A stretch of 64,000 nt of DNA from Streptomyces ochraceiscleroticus (lineage in GTDB: Bacteria; Actinomycetota; Actinomycetes; Streptomycetales; Streptomycetaceae). The position numbers and the translations under genes were made by a program. The stretch covers positions 124,001 to 188,000 of the forward strand of contig NZ_JOAX01000025.1 of NCBI RefSeq assembly GCF_000720485.1, read 5' to 3'. Below, one piece after another: positions 1 through 7,470 of the stretch (the stretch's first letter is position 1; each line of letters opens with the position of its first letter). The notes under the pieces were generated by a model. The model worked only from the letters and a program-made list of their open reading frames with translations. It made no database searches and had not been told where the DNA came from.

Positions 1-1
1 A

Positions 2-511
2 CTGACGGAGGGGGAGTCCGGCCAGCTCCGCACCGCCCAGCTCGCCCGCCTCGGGCCCGCCGTCGGCGACCTGGTGTGGGACATCGGCGCGGGCTCCGGC
101 GCGGCCGCCGTGGAGGCGGCCCGCTTTGGCGCTGCCGTCATCGCCGTGGACGCCGACGAGGACGCCTGCGCCCGTACGACGGCCGTGAGCCGCCGGTACG
201 GCGTACAGCTCCAGGTCGTGCACGGCCGCGCGCCCCAGGTGCTCGAAGACCTCCCGGAGCCGGACGTCGTCCGCATCGGGGGCGGCGGCACCGCTGTGGT
301 CACCGCCTGCGCGGCCCGCCGCCCCGAACGCATCGTCACCCACGCCTCGACCCGCGACGAAGCGGAGGCGCTCGGCCGCGCGCTGGCCGACGGCGGCTAC
401 GAAGTCGAGTGCGCGCTCCTGCAGTCCGTCGAGCTGGACACCTCCGTATGGGTGGAGCGGGAACGGGCGGTCGTCTTCCTCGTGTGCGGTTACCGCGTGC
501 ATCACCCCTGA
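2..511 (+). CDS. cobL: Precorrin-6Y methyltransferase, CbiT-type C-terminal part (5' truncated)
   Basis: The 3' part of a gene that begins before the window; the frame is open from base 2. The product has the SAM-binding Rossmann start of the CbiT domain: DIGAGSG (codons from base 80), then an acidic IAVDADEDA strand-end and a VVRIGGGGTA loop. The beginning TEGESGQLRTAQLARLGP matches the segment in front of the methyltransferase core in CobL and CbiT proteins. Family role: C5/C15 methylation and C12 decarboxylation of precorrin-6Y in corrin ring synthesis. Whether the N-terminal CbiE half is fused cannot be seen. The next gene is also a cobalamin gene, which supports the call. Confidence 0.85.
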   Translation: MTEGESGQLRTAQLARLGPAVGDLVWDIGAGSGAAAVEAARFGAAVIAVDADEDACARTTAVSRRYGVQLQVVHGRAPQVLEDLPEPDVVRIGGGGTAVVTACAARRPERIVTHASTRDEAEALGRALADGGYEVECALLQSVELDTSVWVERERAVVFLVCGYRVHHP

Positions 512-733
512 CCGGATCGGTCACCCGCGGGAGGTAGGCTGGCGGATCGTTGCGCCGCCGTTCCGCGATCGGAGTCGTGCGTCAATATCCGGAAAAGTCC
601 GAGGTTTTGGCAGCACAAGATGCTCTTGAGGGCGGACGTGCCGCGAGGCGCGCTCGCTCGTTCTAGCTATGGGGGCGGTCGGCGCGTGCCGCGGTCGAGC
701 GCGTCGGACGAGCGGTTGGAAGGAGCACTACCG

Positions 734-754
734 ATGGGCGAGGGGTACGCATGA
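734..754 (+). CDS. Possible six-codon leader ORF overlapping the cobT start
   Basis: An ATG at 734 follows a good ribosome binding site (AAGGAG at 720-725, 8 bases away) and reads MGEGYA before TGA at 752-754. That stop overlaps the ATG of the large cobT gene at 751 (ATGA), in a different frame. A ribosome finishing the mini-ORF would be placed on the cobT start, as in translational coupling. It could also be chance, because a second purine-rich stretch (GAGGGG, 740-745) lies close to the cobT ATG. No amino acid clue to attenuation is visible. Confidence 0.3.
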   Translation: MGEGYA

Positions 755-3700
755 CCGACACCGGCCAGGTCCCGGGCGAGGGACTGCCGGAGAACGCAGG
801 CGGACATCCCGGAGGGCCGCTCCCGGCGGCCGCTCCCGCCCCTGCCGACGCCGGCCCGCAGCAGCCGCACGACGCGTACGCGTACCTCGACACCGCCGAG
901 CCGGCCGAGGACGACGACCTGCTGATGCCGGGCGCCCAGGGCGCCTGGGGCAGCGAGCAGCAGGCACACGGCGAGCCGCAGGCCCCGTACGCCGACTACA
1001 CCCCGGGACGGGGTGCGGTGTACGACCCGGTGGCGGCGTACGACCCGACCCCGTACGAAACGGTGACGTACGGCGAGGAGCAGGCCGCGGGCAGCCCGGA
1101 GGCGGCGCAGCCGCAGGCCGCCGCGCCGCAGCCGGTGGCGGCACCACAGCCGGGCGCTACGCCGCCCGGCGCCATGCCGGGGCAGGGCGTGCTCCCGAAG
1201 CAGAGCACGCCCGCGCGCCGGCCGCTGCACATGGGACCGCCCGTCCCGGAGGCGCACACCGGTGGCGTGGTCCGCTCGCTCGCCGACCGCGGCCCTGCGG
1301 GGACCCCGCAGCCGCCCGTGCGGCACGCGGGTCCGCCGACCGTGGGGCCCGAGTACTTGGACGTACCTCGCGACGATGCTCCGCGTGAGGACGTACCGGT
1401 AGAGGACGCGCCGCGCGAGGAGGTACTGGGCGAGGACGTGCCGCGCGAGGAGCCGGGCGCGCTGCCGGATGCCGTTCCGGGGCCGCTTCCCGAGGAAGGC
1501 GCCCAGGCCGGCCCGCTCCCGATGCCGGAGCCGCAGCCGGAGCAGTCCGTGCAGCCCGCGCAGTCCGGTGGTGCGGCCATTCCGGCGCAGATGCCGCCTT
1601 GGGGTGCCGCGCCGGTGGGGGATACGGCGGCGGCCGGTACGGCTGAGGCCGCTGGGGCGACCGAGGCCGCTGAGGTGGCTGAGCCGACCGGTGCGGAGCA
1701 GCCCGAAGCCGCGGTGGCGCAGCCCGAGAGCGGGCCGCAGTTCGCGGAGGCGGCGGAGGCCGAGGCGCCGAGCGAGCAGGAGCCCGTCGAGCACGGCGTC
1801 GCGTCGCCGCATGCCGAGACGGAGGCCGCGGGGCACGACGCTCCGGAGCCGGCTGCCGAGGCCGCTGCCGGCACAGAGGCCGACGCACAGCAGAACATCA
1901 CCGAGGGCGAGCAGGGCTCCGTCGAGGCCGTACCGGCCGATGCGGAGCAGCCCGCTGCGGAGCCCGTAGCAGAGGAACACGTGCACAACGAAGAGCAGGC
2001 CGTGACCGAGCCCCAGGCGCCCGTCGCCGAGGCACAGCCGGTCCAGGCCGCCGCGCCCGCCGAGGCGCAGGACGCCGCCGAGCTGCTGCAGCTCGGTGAC
2101 GAGGTTCCGGAGAATGCGGAGGGCGCCGACGGCGCTTCTGCCGACGGAGCGTCTGCGGATGCCGAGCCCGCCGAGTCCGCTGAGCCTGTCGAGTCCGCTG
2201 AGCCCGCCGAGTCCGCTGAGTCCGGCGAGGTGAAGGTGCCGCGGGCTCGGGCGTCGCGGTCGGCGGCCAAGACGAAGGCCGCCAAGGCCGCGATCGACGC
2301 GGCCTTCGCGGAGGACACCGCCCCGGAGGCCACTCCGGAGGCCACCGATGAGCCCGCCGTCGAGGCTGCTCCGGAGGCAGCCGTTGCGGCCGCTGAGGCC
2401 GTAGCGGAGGACGCCGTGCCCGAGGCGGAGGCGGCCCCGGAGGCCGAGGTGGCCATGCAGCCCGAGGAGGCGCCCGTCGCGGACGCGACTCCCGTGGAGG
2501 CCGAGCCCGTCGCGGAAGCGGCCCCCGAGATCGCCGAGCCCGCGCCCGAGTCCGAGGCCGTGCCCGAGGCGGAGGCGGTGCCCGAGGCTGCCGCCGAGGA
2601 GCCCGCTCCCACGAGCGAGGCGGAGGAGGCCACGCCGGACTCCGAGGCCCCCGTCGTCCCCGAGGCCGACAGCGAGGCCCCGGCCGAGGCCGAGTCCGCG
2701 CCCGCGGAGGAGCCCGAAGCCGCCGCGGCAGCCGAGCCCGCCCCCGTACCGGAAGCGGAGCCCGCCCCGGTACCGGAAGCCGAGCCCGCTCCGGTACTGG
2801 AGACGGAGGCCGCCCCGGCCGCCGAGACCGAGCCCGTCCCCGAGGCCGAGTCCACTCCGGTCGCGGAGACCGCTGTCCCCGAAGCCGAGCAGGCCCCGGC
2901 CCCCGAGGGCGAAGAGCCTGCCGCCGAGGCCGGGCCCGAAGCCGCGCCCGAGGCGCAGCCCGCCCCGGCCCTTGAAGCCGAGCCTGAGCCCGAGGCCGAA
3001 GCCGAAGAGGCCGCCCCCGAAGCCGAGGCCGGGGCCGAAGAGGCCGCCCCCGAAGCGGGCCCCGAAGCCGAGGCCGAGCCCGACGCCGCCCCCGAGGCAG
3101 AGACCGAGTCCGACGCCGCCCCCGAGGCCGAAGGCGAGTCCGAGGCGGCCCCCCGCCCCGCCGACCCCGCCGCCGGTTACGCGGAAGAGGAGCGGGCCGC
3201 CGTGCACCGTGTGATGCGGGAGCGGCGGGACATCCGTAACGGATTCCGGAACGACCCGATCCCGAACGACGTGCTGCTGCGCGTCCTGGAGGCGGCCCAC
3301 ACCGCGCCCAGCGTCGGCCACTCCCAGCCCTGGGACTTCGTCGTCATCCGCTCCGCGGAGACCCGCGAGCGGATGCACGAGCTGGCGATGCAGCAGCGCG
3401 ACGAGTACGCGAAGTCGCTGCCCAAGGCGCGCGCGAAGCAGTTCCGCGAGCTGAAGATCGAGGCGATCCTCGACACGCCGGTCAACATCGTCGTCACGGC
3501 CGACCCCACCCGCGGCGGCCGCCACACGCTCGGCCGGTACACCCAGCCGCAGATGGCCCCGTACAGCTCCGCCCTCGCCGTCGAGAACCTCTGGCTCGCC
3601 GCCCGCGCCGAGGGCCTCGGCGTCGGCTGGGTCAGCTTCTTCGACGAGCGCGAGATGGTCCGCGAGCTGGGCCTGCCCGAGCACCTCGAGGTCGTCGCGT

Positions 3701-4896
3701 ACCTCTGCGTGGGGTACGTCGACGAGTTCCCCGAGGAGCCCGAGCTGATGCAGGCCGGGTGGTCCAAGCGCCGCCCGCTGTCCTGGGTCGTGCACGAGGA
3801 GACGTACGGGCGGCGCGCGCTGCCCGGCGCCGAGCCGCACGACCTGCTCCAGGAGACGCTGCAGGGCATCCGCCCGCTGGACGCCAAGGCGCTCGGCGAC
3901 GCGTGGGAGCGGCAGAAGCGGATGACCAAGCCGGCCGGCGCGCTCGGCATGCTGGAGATCATCTCGGCGCAGCTCTGCGGCCTGTCGCGGAAGTGCCCGC
4001 CGCCCGTCCCGGAGCCCGCCGCGGTGGCGATCTTCGCGGGCGACCACGGCGTGCACGCGCAGGGCGTCACCCCCTGGCCCCAGGAGGTCACCGGCCAGAT
4101 GGTCGCGAACTTCCTCGGCGGCGGCGCGGTCTGCAACGCCTTCGCGAACCAGGTCGGCGCCGAGGTCTGCGTCGTGGACGTCGGCGTGAAGTCCGAGCTG
4201 CCGGCCACCCCCGGCCTGCTGCCCCGCAATGTGCGCCCCGGTACGGACGACATGACCGCCGGGCCGGCGATGTCCCGCGACGAGGTCCTCAAGGCGATCG
4301 AGGTCGGCATCGAGACCGCCCGCGACCTGGTGTCCGCCGGGAACAAGGCGCTGCTCACGGGCGAGATGGGCATCGCGAACACCACCGCTTCGGCGGCGCT
4401 GATCTCCGTGTACACCGGTGCCGACCCCGCCGAGGTCACCGGCCGCGGTACGGGCATCAACGACGAGACGCACGCCCGCAAGGTCGACGTCGTCCGCCGC
4501 GCGCTCGAACTGCACCAGCCGGACCCGTCCGACCCGATCGGCGTGCTGGCGGCCGTCGGCGGCCTGGAGCACGCCGCGCTGGTCGGCCTGATCCTCGGCG
4601 GCGCGTCGCTGCGTACGCCGGTGATACTGGACGGCGTCAGCGCCGGCGCGGCAGCGCTGGTGGCGCGGGCCGTCGCGCCCGAGGCGCTGGCCGCCTGCAT
4701 CGCGGGCCACCGCAGCGCCGAGCCCGGCCATGTCGCGGCCCTGACCAAGCTGGGCCTGCGCCCGCTGGTCGACCTCGACCTGCGCCTCGGCGAGGGCACG
4801 GGCGCGCTGCTCGCCCTGCCGATCGTGCAGAGCGCGGCGCGCGCGATGCACGAGGTGGCCACGTTCGACGCCGCCGGAGTCACCGAGAAGGGCTGA
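751..4896 (+). CDS. cobT: BluB-CobT fusion: dimethylbenzimidazole synthase / nicotinate-nucleotide:DMB phosphoribosyltransferase with long acidic N-terminus
   Basis: A 1381-residue protein. Residues 1-810 are low-complexity Ala/Glu/Pro-rich, with near-repeats of EAEPAPVP around 665-700 and no recognisable fold. Residues about 811-1030 are a nitroreductase-fold BluB domain (RRDIRNGF, APSVGHSQPWDFVV), which makes the lower ligand 5,6-dimethylbenzimidazole from reduced FMN. Residues about 1040-1381 are CobT: RMTKPAGALG, IFAGDHGVHAQGVTP and GHRSAEPGH, whose Glu1324 corresponds to the catalytic glutamate of the family. The fused activities are consecutive steps: make DMB, then activate it to the alpha-ribotide for cobalamin assembly. 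ATG 751 is chosen for its upstream purine-rich stretch; a later start inside the acidic region cannot be excluded. A plain CobT is about 350 residues, so the leader is extraordinary in size. Confidence 0.92.
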   Translation: MTDTGQVPGEGLPENAGGHPGGPLPAAAPAPADAGPQQPHDAYAYLDTAEPAEDDDLLMPGAQGAWGSEQQAHGEPQAPYADYTPGRGAVYDPVAAYDPTPYETVTYGEEQAAGSPEAAQPQAAAPQPVAAPQPGATPPGAMPGQGVLPKQSTPARRPLHMGPPVPEAHTGGVVRSLADRGPAGTPQPPVRHAGPPTVGPEYLDVPRDDAPREDVPVEDAPREEVLGEDVPREEPGALPDAVPGPLPEEGAQAGPLPMPEPQPEQSVQPAQSGGAAIPAQMPPWGAAPVGDTAAAGTAEAAGATEAAEVAEPTGAEQPEAAVAQPESGPQFAEAAEAEAPSEQEPVEHGVASPHAETEAAGHDAPEPAAEAAAGTEADAQQNITEGEQGSVEAVPADAEQPAAEPVAEEHVHNEEQAVTEPQAPVAEAQPVQAAAPAEAQDAAELLQLGDEVPENAEGADGASADGASADAEPAESAEPVESAEPAESAESGEVKVPRARASRSAAKTKAAKAAIDAAFAEDTAPEATPEATDEPAVEAAPEAAVAAAEAVAEDAVPEAEAAPEAEVAMQPEEAPVADATPVEAEPVAEAAPEIAEPAPESEAVPEAEAVPEAAAEEPAPTSEAEEATPDSEAPVVPEADSEAPAEAESAPAEEPEAAAAAEPAPVPEAEPAPVPEAEPAPVLETEAAPAAETEPVPEAESTPVAETAVPEAEQAPAPEGEEPAAEAGPEAAPEAQPAPALEAEPEPEAEAEEAAPEAEAGAEEAAPEAGPEAEAEPDAAPEAETESDAAPEAEGESEAAPRPADPAAGYAEEERAAVHRVMRERRDIRNGFRNDPIPNDVLLRVLEAAHTAPSVGHSQPWDFVVIRSAETRERMHELAMQQRDEYAKSLPKARAKQFRELKIEAILDTPVNIVVTADPTRGGRHTLGRYTQPQMAPYSSALAVENLWLAARAEGLGVGWVSFFDEREMVRELGLPEHLEVVAYLCVGYVDEFPEEPELMQAGWSKRRPLSWVVHEETYGRRALPGAEPHDLLQETLQGIRPLDAKALGDAWERQKRMTKPAGALGMLEIISAQLCGLSRKCPPPVPEPAAVAIFAGDHGVHAQGVTPWPQEVTGQMVANFLGGGAVCNAFANQVGAEVCVVDVGVKSELPATPGLLPRNVRPGTDDMTAGPAMSRDEVLKAIEVGIETARDLVSAGNKALLTGEMGIANTTASAALISVYTGADPAEVTGRGTGINDETHARKVDVVRRALELHQPDPSDPIGVLAAVGGLEHAALVGLILGGASLRTPVILDGVSAGAAALVARAVAPEALAACIAGHRSAEPGHVAALTKLGLRPLVDLDLRLGEGTGALLALPIVQSAARAMHEVATFDAAGVTEKG

Positions 4897-5056
4897 CCCC
4901 GCCCGGGCCGTACGGCCCGCCCGCGCATGACCTCCGGCCCGCAGCCAAATAGGCTGTGGGCCGGGACGCGTGGCCGCCGCACCGGCCGCACCACCACCTC
5001 ACGCCGCTCCAGCGCCGAAGCGGCCCCGCATCACCCGCACAAGGAGCCGTACCGCC

Positions 5057-6310
5057 ATGGCCGTTCCCTCCGAGCACGCCGCTTATCCCGTCGGCCTGCG
5101 CCTGACCGGTCGCCGGGTCGTGGTGCTGGGCGGCGGCCAGGTCGCCCAGCGCCGGCTGCCCGCGCTGATCGCCGCCGGCGCCAAGATCCTGCTGGTCTCG
5201 CCGTCCGCCACCCCCTCCGTCGAGGCCATGGCGGACGCCGGCGAGCTGACCTGGGAGCGGCGCGGGTACCGGCCGGGCGACCTCGCGGACGCCTGGTACG
5301 CGCTGATCTCCACCGACGACGACGCGGCCAACGCCGCCGCCTCCCAGGAGGCCGAGGAGAACCGCGTCTGGGCCGTACGCTCCGACGATGCCGAGGCCGC
5401 CACCGCCTGGACCCCGGCCACCGGCCGCACCGAGGGTGTCACCGTCGCCGTCCTCAACACCGAGGGTGCGGGCCGCGACCCCCGCCGCGCCGCCGCGGTC
5501 CGCGACGCCATCGTCGAGGGCCTGCGGGACGGCACGATCGCCGCGCCGCACCACCGCCGCCGTACCCCCGGCGTCGCGCTGGTCGGCGGCGGCCCCGGCG
5601 ACCCCGACCTGATCACGGTGCGCGGCCGCCGGCTGCTCGCCGAGGCCGACGTGGTGATCGCCGACCGGCTCGGCCCCCGCGACCTGCTGGACGAGCTGCC
5701 GCCGCACGTCGAGGTCATCGACGCGGCGAAGATCCCGTACGGCCGGTACATGGCCCAGGAGGCCATCAACCAGGCGCTCATCGAGCACGCGCAGGCCGGC
5801 AAGGCCGTGGTCCGCCTCAAGGGCGGCGACCCGTTCGTCTTCGGGCGCGGCATGGAGGAGGCCGAGGCGCTGGCCGAGGCGGGCATCACCTGTACGGTCG
5901 TGCCGGGCATCTCCAGCTCCATCAGCGTGCCCGGCGCGGTCGGCGTGCCGGTCACGCACCGCGGCGTGGCTCACGAGTTCACGGTCGTCAGCGGCCATGT
6001 CGCGCCCGACGACCCGCGCTCGCTCGTCGACTGGGCGTCGCTCGCCAAGCTGCGCGGCACGCTGGTGATCCTGATGGGCGTGGACAAGATCGCTTCCATC
6101 GCCGCGGCGCTGACGCAGCACGGGCGCGCCGCCGACACCCCGGTCGCCGTGATCCAGGAGGGCACGATGGCCACCCAGCGCCGCGTCGACGCCACGCTGG
6201 AGACCGTTGGAGCGCGCGTCAAGGAGGAAGACGTCCGCCCGCCGGCCGTGATCGTCATCGGCGACGTGGTGAACGCGGCGAAGACCTTCGCCCCGGGAAA
6301 CCGAAGCTGA
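5057..6310 (+). CDS. cobA: Bifunctional precorrin-2 dehydrogenase / uroporphyrinogen-III C-methyltransferase
   Basis: A 417-residue CysG-like protein. The N-terminal part is a SirC-type NAD-binding domain (VVVLGGGQVAQ, Gly25-Gly27) that oxidises precorrin-2. From about residue 170 comes the SUMT domain with GGGPGDPDL, the VRLKGGDPFVFGRG signature and the VPGISSSISVPG loop, which adds two methyl groups from SAM to uroporphyrinogen III. The product feeds both sirohaem and the corrin pathway, consistent with the two cobalamin genes upstream. ATG 5057 has AAGGAG at 5041-5046; an in-frame ATG at 4970 lacks such a site and would add 29 Pro/Arg-rich residues. I do not see the C-terminal ferrochelatase function assigned to the SirC part of full CysG tested here. 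Confidence 0.92.
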   Translation: MAVPSEHAAYPVGLRLTGRRVVVLGGGQVAQRRLPALIAAGAKILLVSPSATPSVEAMADAGELTWERRGYRPGDLADAWYALISTDDDAANAAASQEAEENRVWAVRSDDAEAATAWTPATGRTEGVTVAVLNTEGAGRDPRRAAAVRDAIVEGLRDGTIAAPHHRRRTPGVALVGGGPGDPDLITVRGRRLLAEADVVIADRLGPRDLLDELPPHVEVIDAAKIPYGRYMAQEAINQALIEHAQAGKAVVRLKGGDPFVFGRGMEEAEALAEAGITCTVVPGISSSISVPGAVGVPVTHRGVAHEFTVVSGHVAPDDPRSLVDWASLAKLRGTLVILMGVDKIASIAAALTQHGRAADTPVAVIQEGTMATQRRVDATLETVGARVKEEDVRPPAVIVIGDVVNAAKTFAPGNRS

Positions 6311-6462
6311 GGCGACCCGAGGCCGAAGCCGAAGCGCCGCGAGGAGGACCGTCACCCCGTCACCCCGTGAAGCCGGAGCCGGAGCCGAAGCTGAAGTGAC
6401 GCTTCTCCACCTGGCCCCCCTTTGACTGGGGTTATACAGGAGGTGCGGGCGCGAGCAGCGGG

Positions 6463-6504
6463 TTGTCCACAGGGCAGCCCGCCCGCGTTGTCCACAGGGC
6501 AGCC
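6463..6504. promoter_or_regulatory. Two perfect DnaA boxes in a 17-bp direct repeat
   Basis: TTGTCCACA occurs at 6463-6471 and again at 6488-6496, each inside an identical 17-mer (TTGTCCACAGGGCAGCC), 25 bp from start to start. TTGTCCACA is the known preferred DnaA box of Streptomyces. The pair lies between the cobA stop and the RNA methyltransferase start. It may be a DnaA-titrating or DnaA-regulated site, or a replication-linked control of the downstream gene. The two boxes are in the same orientation. Confidence 0.7.
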
Positions 6505-6587
6505 GTTCCGGCGGCTGACCGTAACCGCTGGTAACAAATGCGGTCCCCGGCATGGGAACCGCGACGACGACAAGGCACGATCGACCC

Positions 6588-7412
6588 GTGGCAGACATCA
6601 TCACCGTCGACGACCCCGACGACCCCCGGCTGCGCGACTACACCGGCCTCACCGACGTGGAGCTGCGGCGGCGCCGCGAACCGGCCGAGGGACTGTTCAT
6701 CGCCGAGGGCGAGAAGGTGATCCGGCGCGCCAAGCACGCCGGGTACGAGATGCGGTCCATGCTGCTCTCCGCCAAGTGGGTCGACGTCATGCGCGACGTG
6801 ATCGACGAGGTGCCGGCGCCGGTGTACGCGGTGGACCCCAAGCTCGCCGAACAGGTGACCGGCTACCACGTGCACCGGGGCGCGCTCGCCTCCATGCAGC
6901 GCAAGCCGCTCCCCGAGGCGGGCGACCTGCTCGCCGCCGCGCGCCGCGTCGTCGTCATGGAAGCGGTCAACGACCACACCAACATCGGCGCGATCTTCCG
7001 CAGCGCGGCGGCGCTCGGCATGGACGCCGTACTGCTGTCACCGGACTGCGCCGACCCGCTGTACCGGCGGTCGGTGAAGGTGTCCATGGGCGCGGTGTTC
7101 TCCGTACCGTATGCGCGCCTGGAGCAGTGGCCGCGCAGCCTGGAGACCGTACGGGAGGCGGGCTTCAAGCTGCTCGCGCTCACGCCCGACGAGAAGGCCA
7201 CCGCCATCGACGAGGCCGCGCCGCACAGCCTGGAGCGGGCCGCGCTGATGCTCGGGGCCGAAGGCGACGGGCTGTCCCGGCAGGCCCTGGTCGCGGCGGA
7301 CGAATGGGTCCGCATCCCGATGGCGCACGGCGTCGACTCGCTGAACGTCGGCGCGGCCGCGGCCGTCGCCTTCTACGCGGTGGCGACGGGACGGCCGGGG
7401 ACGACGGCCTGA
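6588..7412 (+). CDS. TrmH/SpoU-family RNA 2'-O-methyltransferase
   Basis: A 274-residue SPOUT methyltransferase. The family motifs are present in order: NIGAIFRSAAALG (about residues 132-144), GAEGDGLS (about 224) and the knot-closing SLNVGAAAAVAFY near the C-terminus. The first 100 residues form the substrate-binding part seen in TrmH-type 23S rRNA or tRNA ribose methylases. GTG 6588 gives the N-terminus VADIITVDDPDDPRL; an in-frame ATG at 6552 would add 12 residues, and neither has a strong ribosome site. The RNA target cannot be told from sequence. The gene is preceded by paired DnaA boxes and its stop codon lies at the edge of a tandem repeat. Confidence 0.85.
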   Translation: MADIITVDDPDDPRLRDYTGLTDVELRRRREPAEGLFIAEGEKVIRRAKHAGYEMRSMLLSAKWVDVMRDVIDEVPAPVYAVDPKLAEQVTGYHVHRGALASMQRKPLPEAGDLLAAARRVVVMEAVNDHTNIGAIFRSAAALGMDAVLLSPDCADPLYRRSVKVSMGAVFSVPYARLEQWPRSLETVREAGFKLLALTPDEKATAIDEAAPHSLERAALMLGAEGDGLSRQALVAADEWVRIPMAHGVDSLNVGAAAAVAFYAVATGRPGTTA

Positions 7413-7413
7413 G

Positions 7414-7465
7414 CCATCGGGTACCGGACGGCCTGAGCCCCATCCGGTACCGGACCGTCTGAGCC
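7414..7465. repeat. 26-bp tandem repeat between convergent genes
   Basis: Two directly adjacent 26-bp units, 7414-7439 and 7440-7465, agree at 23 positions; both carry GGTACCGGAC and end in CTGAGCC. A partial third copy of the unit's end (GACGGCCTGAGCC) lies just before and contains the stop codon of the RNA methyltransferase. The repeat fills the gap between that gene and the convergent kinase gene. Each unit contains a TGA in the methyltransferase's surroundings, so it looks like slippage duplication of the gene's 3' end. Confidence 0.7.
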
Positions 7466-7470
7466 TCGTA

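Noticed and set aside
512..750. Cobalamin riboswitch before cobT
   Set aside because: I could not find the conserved B12-box or the expected long structured leader; the gap is only 239 bases.
667..4851. A 1394-codon open frame on the minus strand opposite cobT
   Set aside because: It is the antisense shadow of a GC-biased gene; the forward strand has clear BluB and CobT motifs and the reverse reading is low-complexity.
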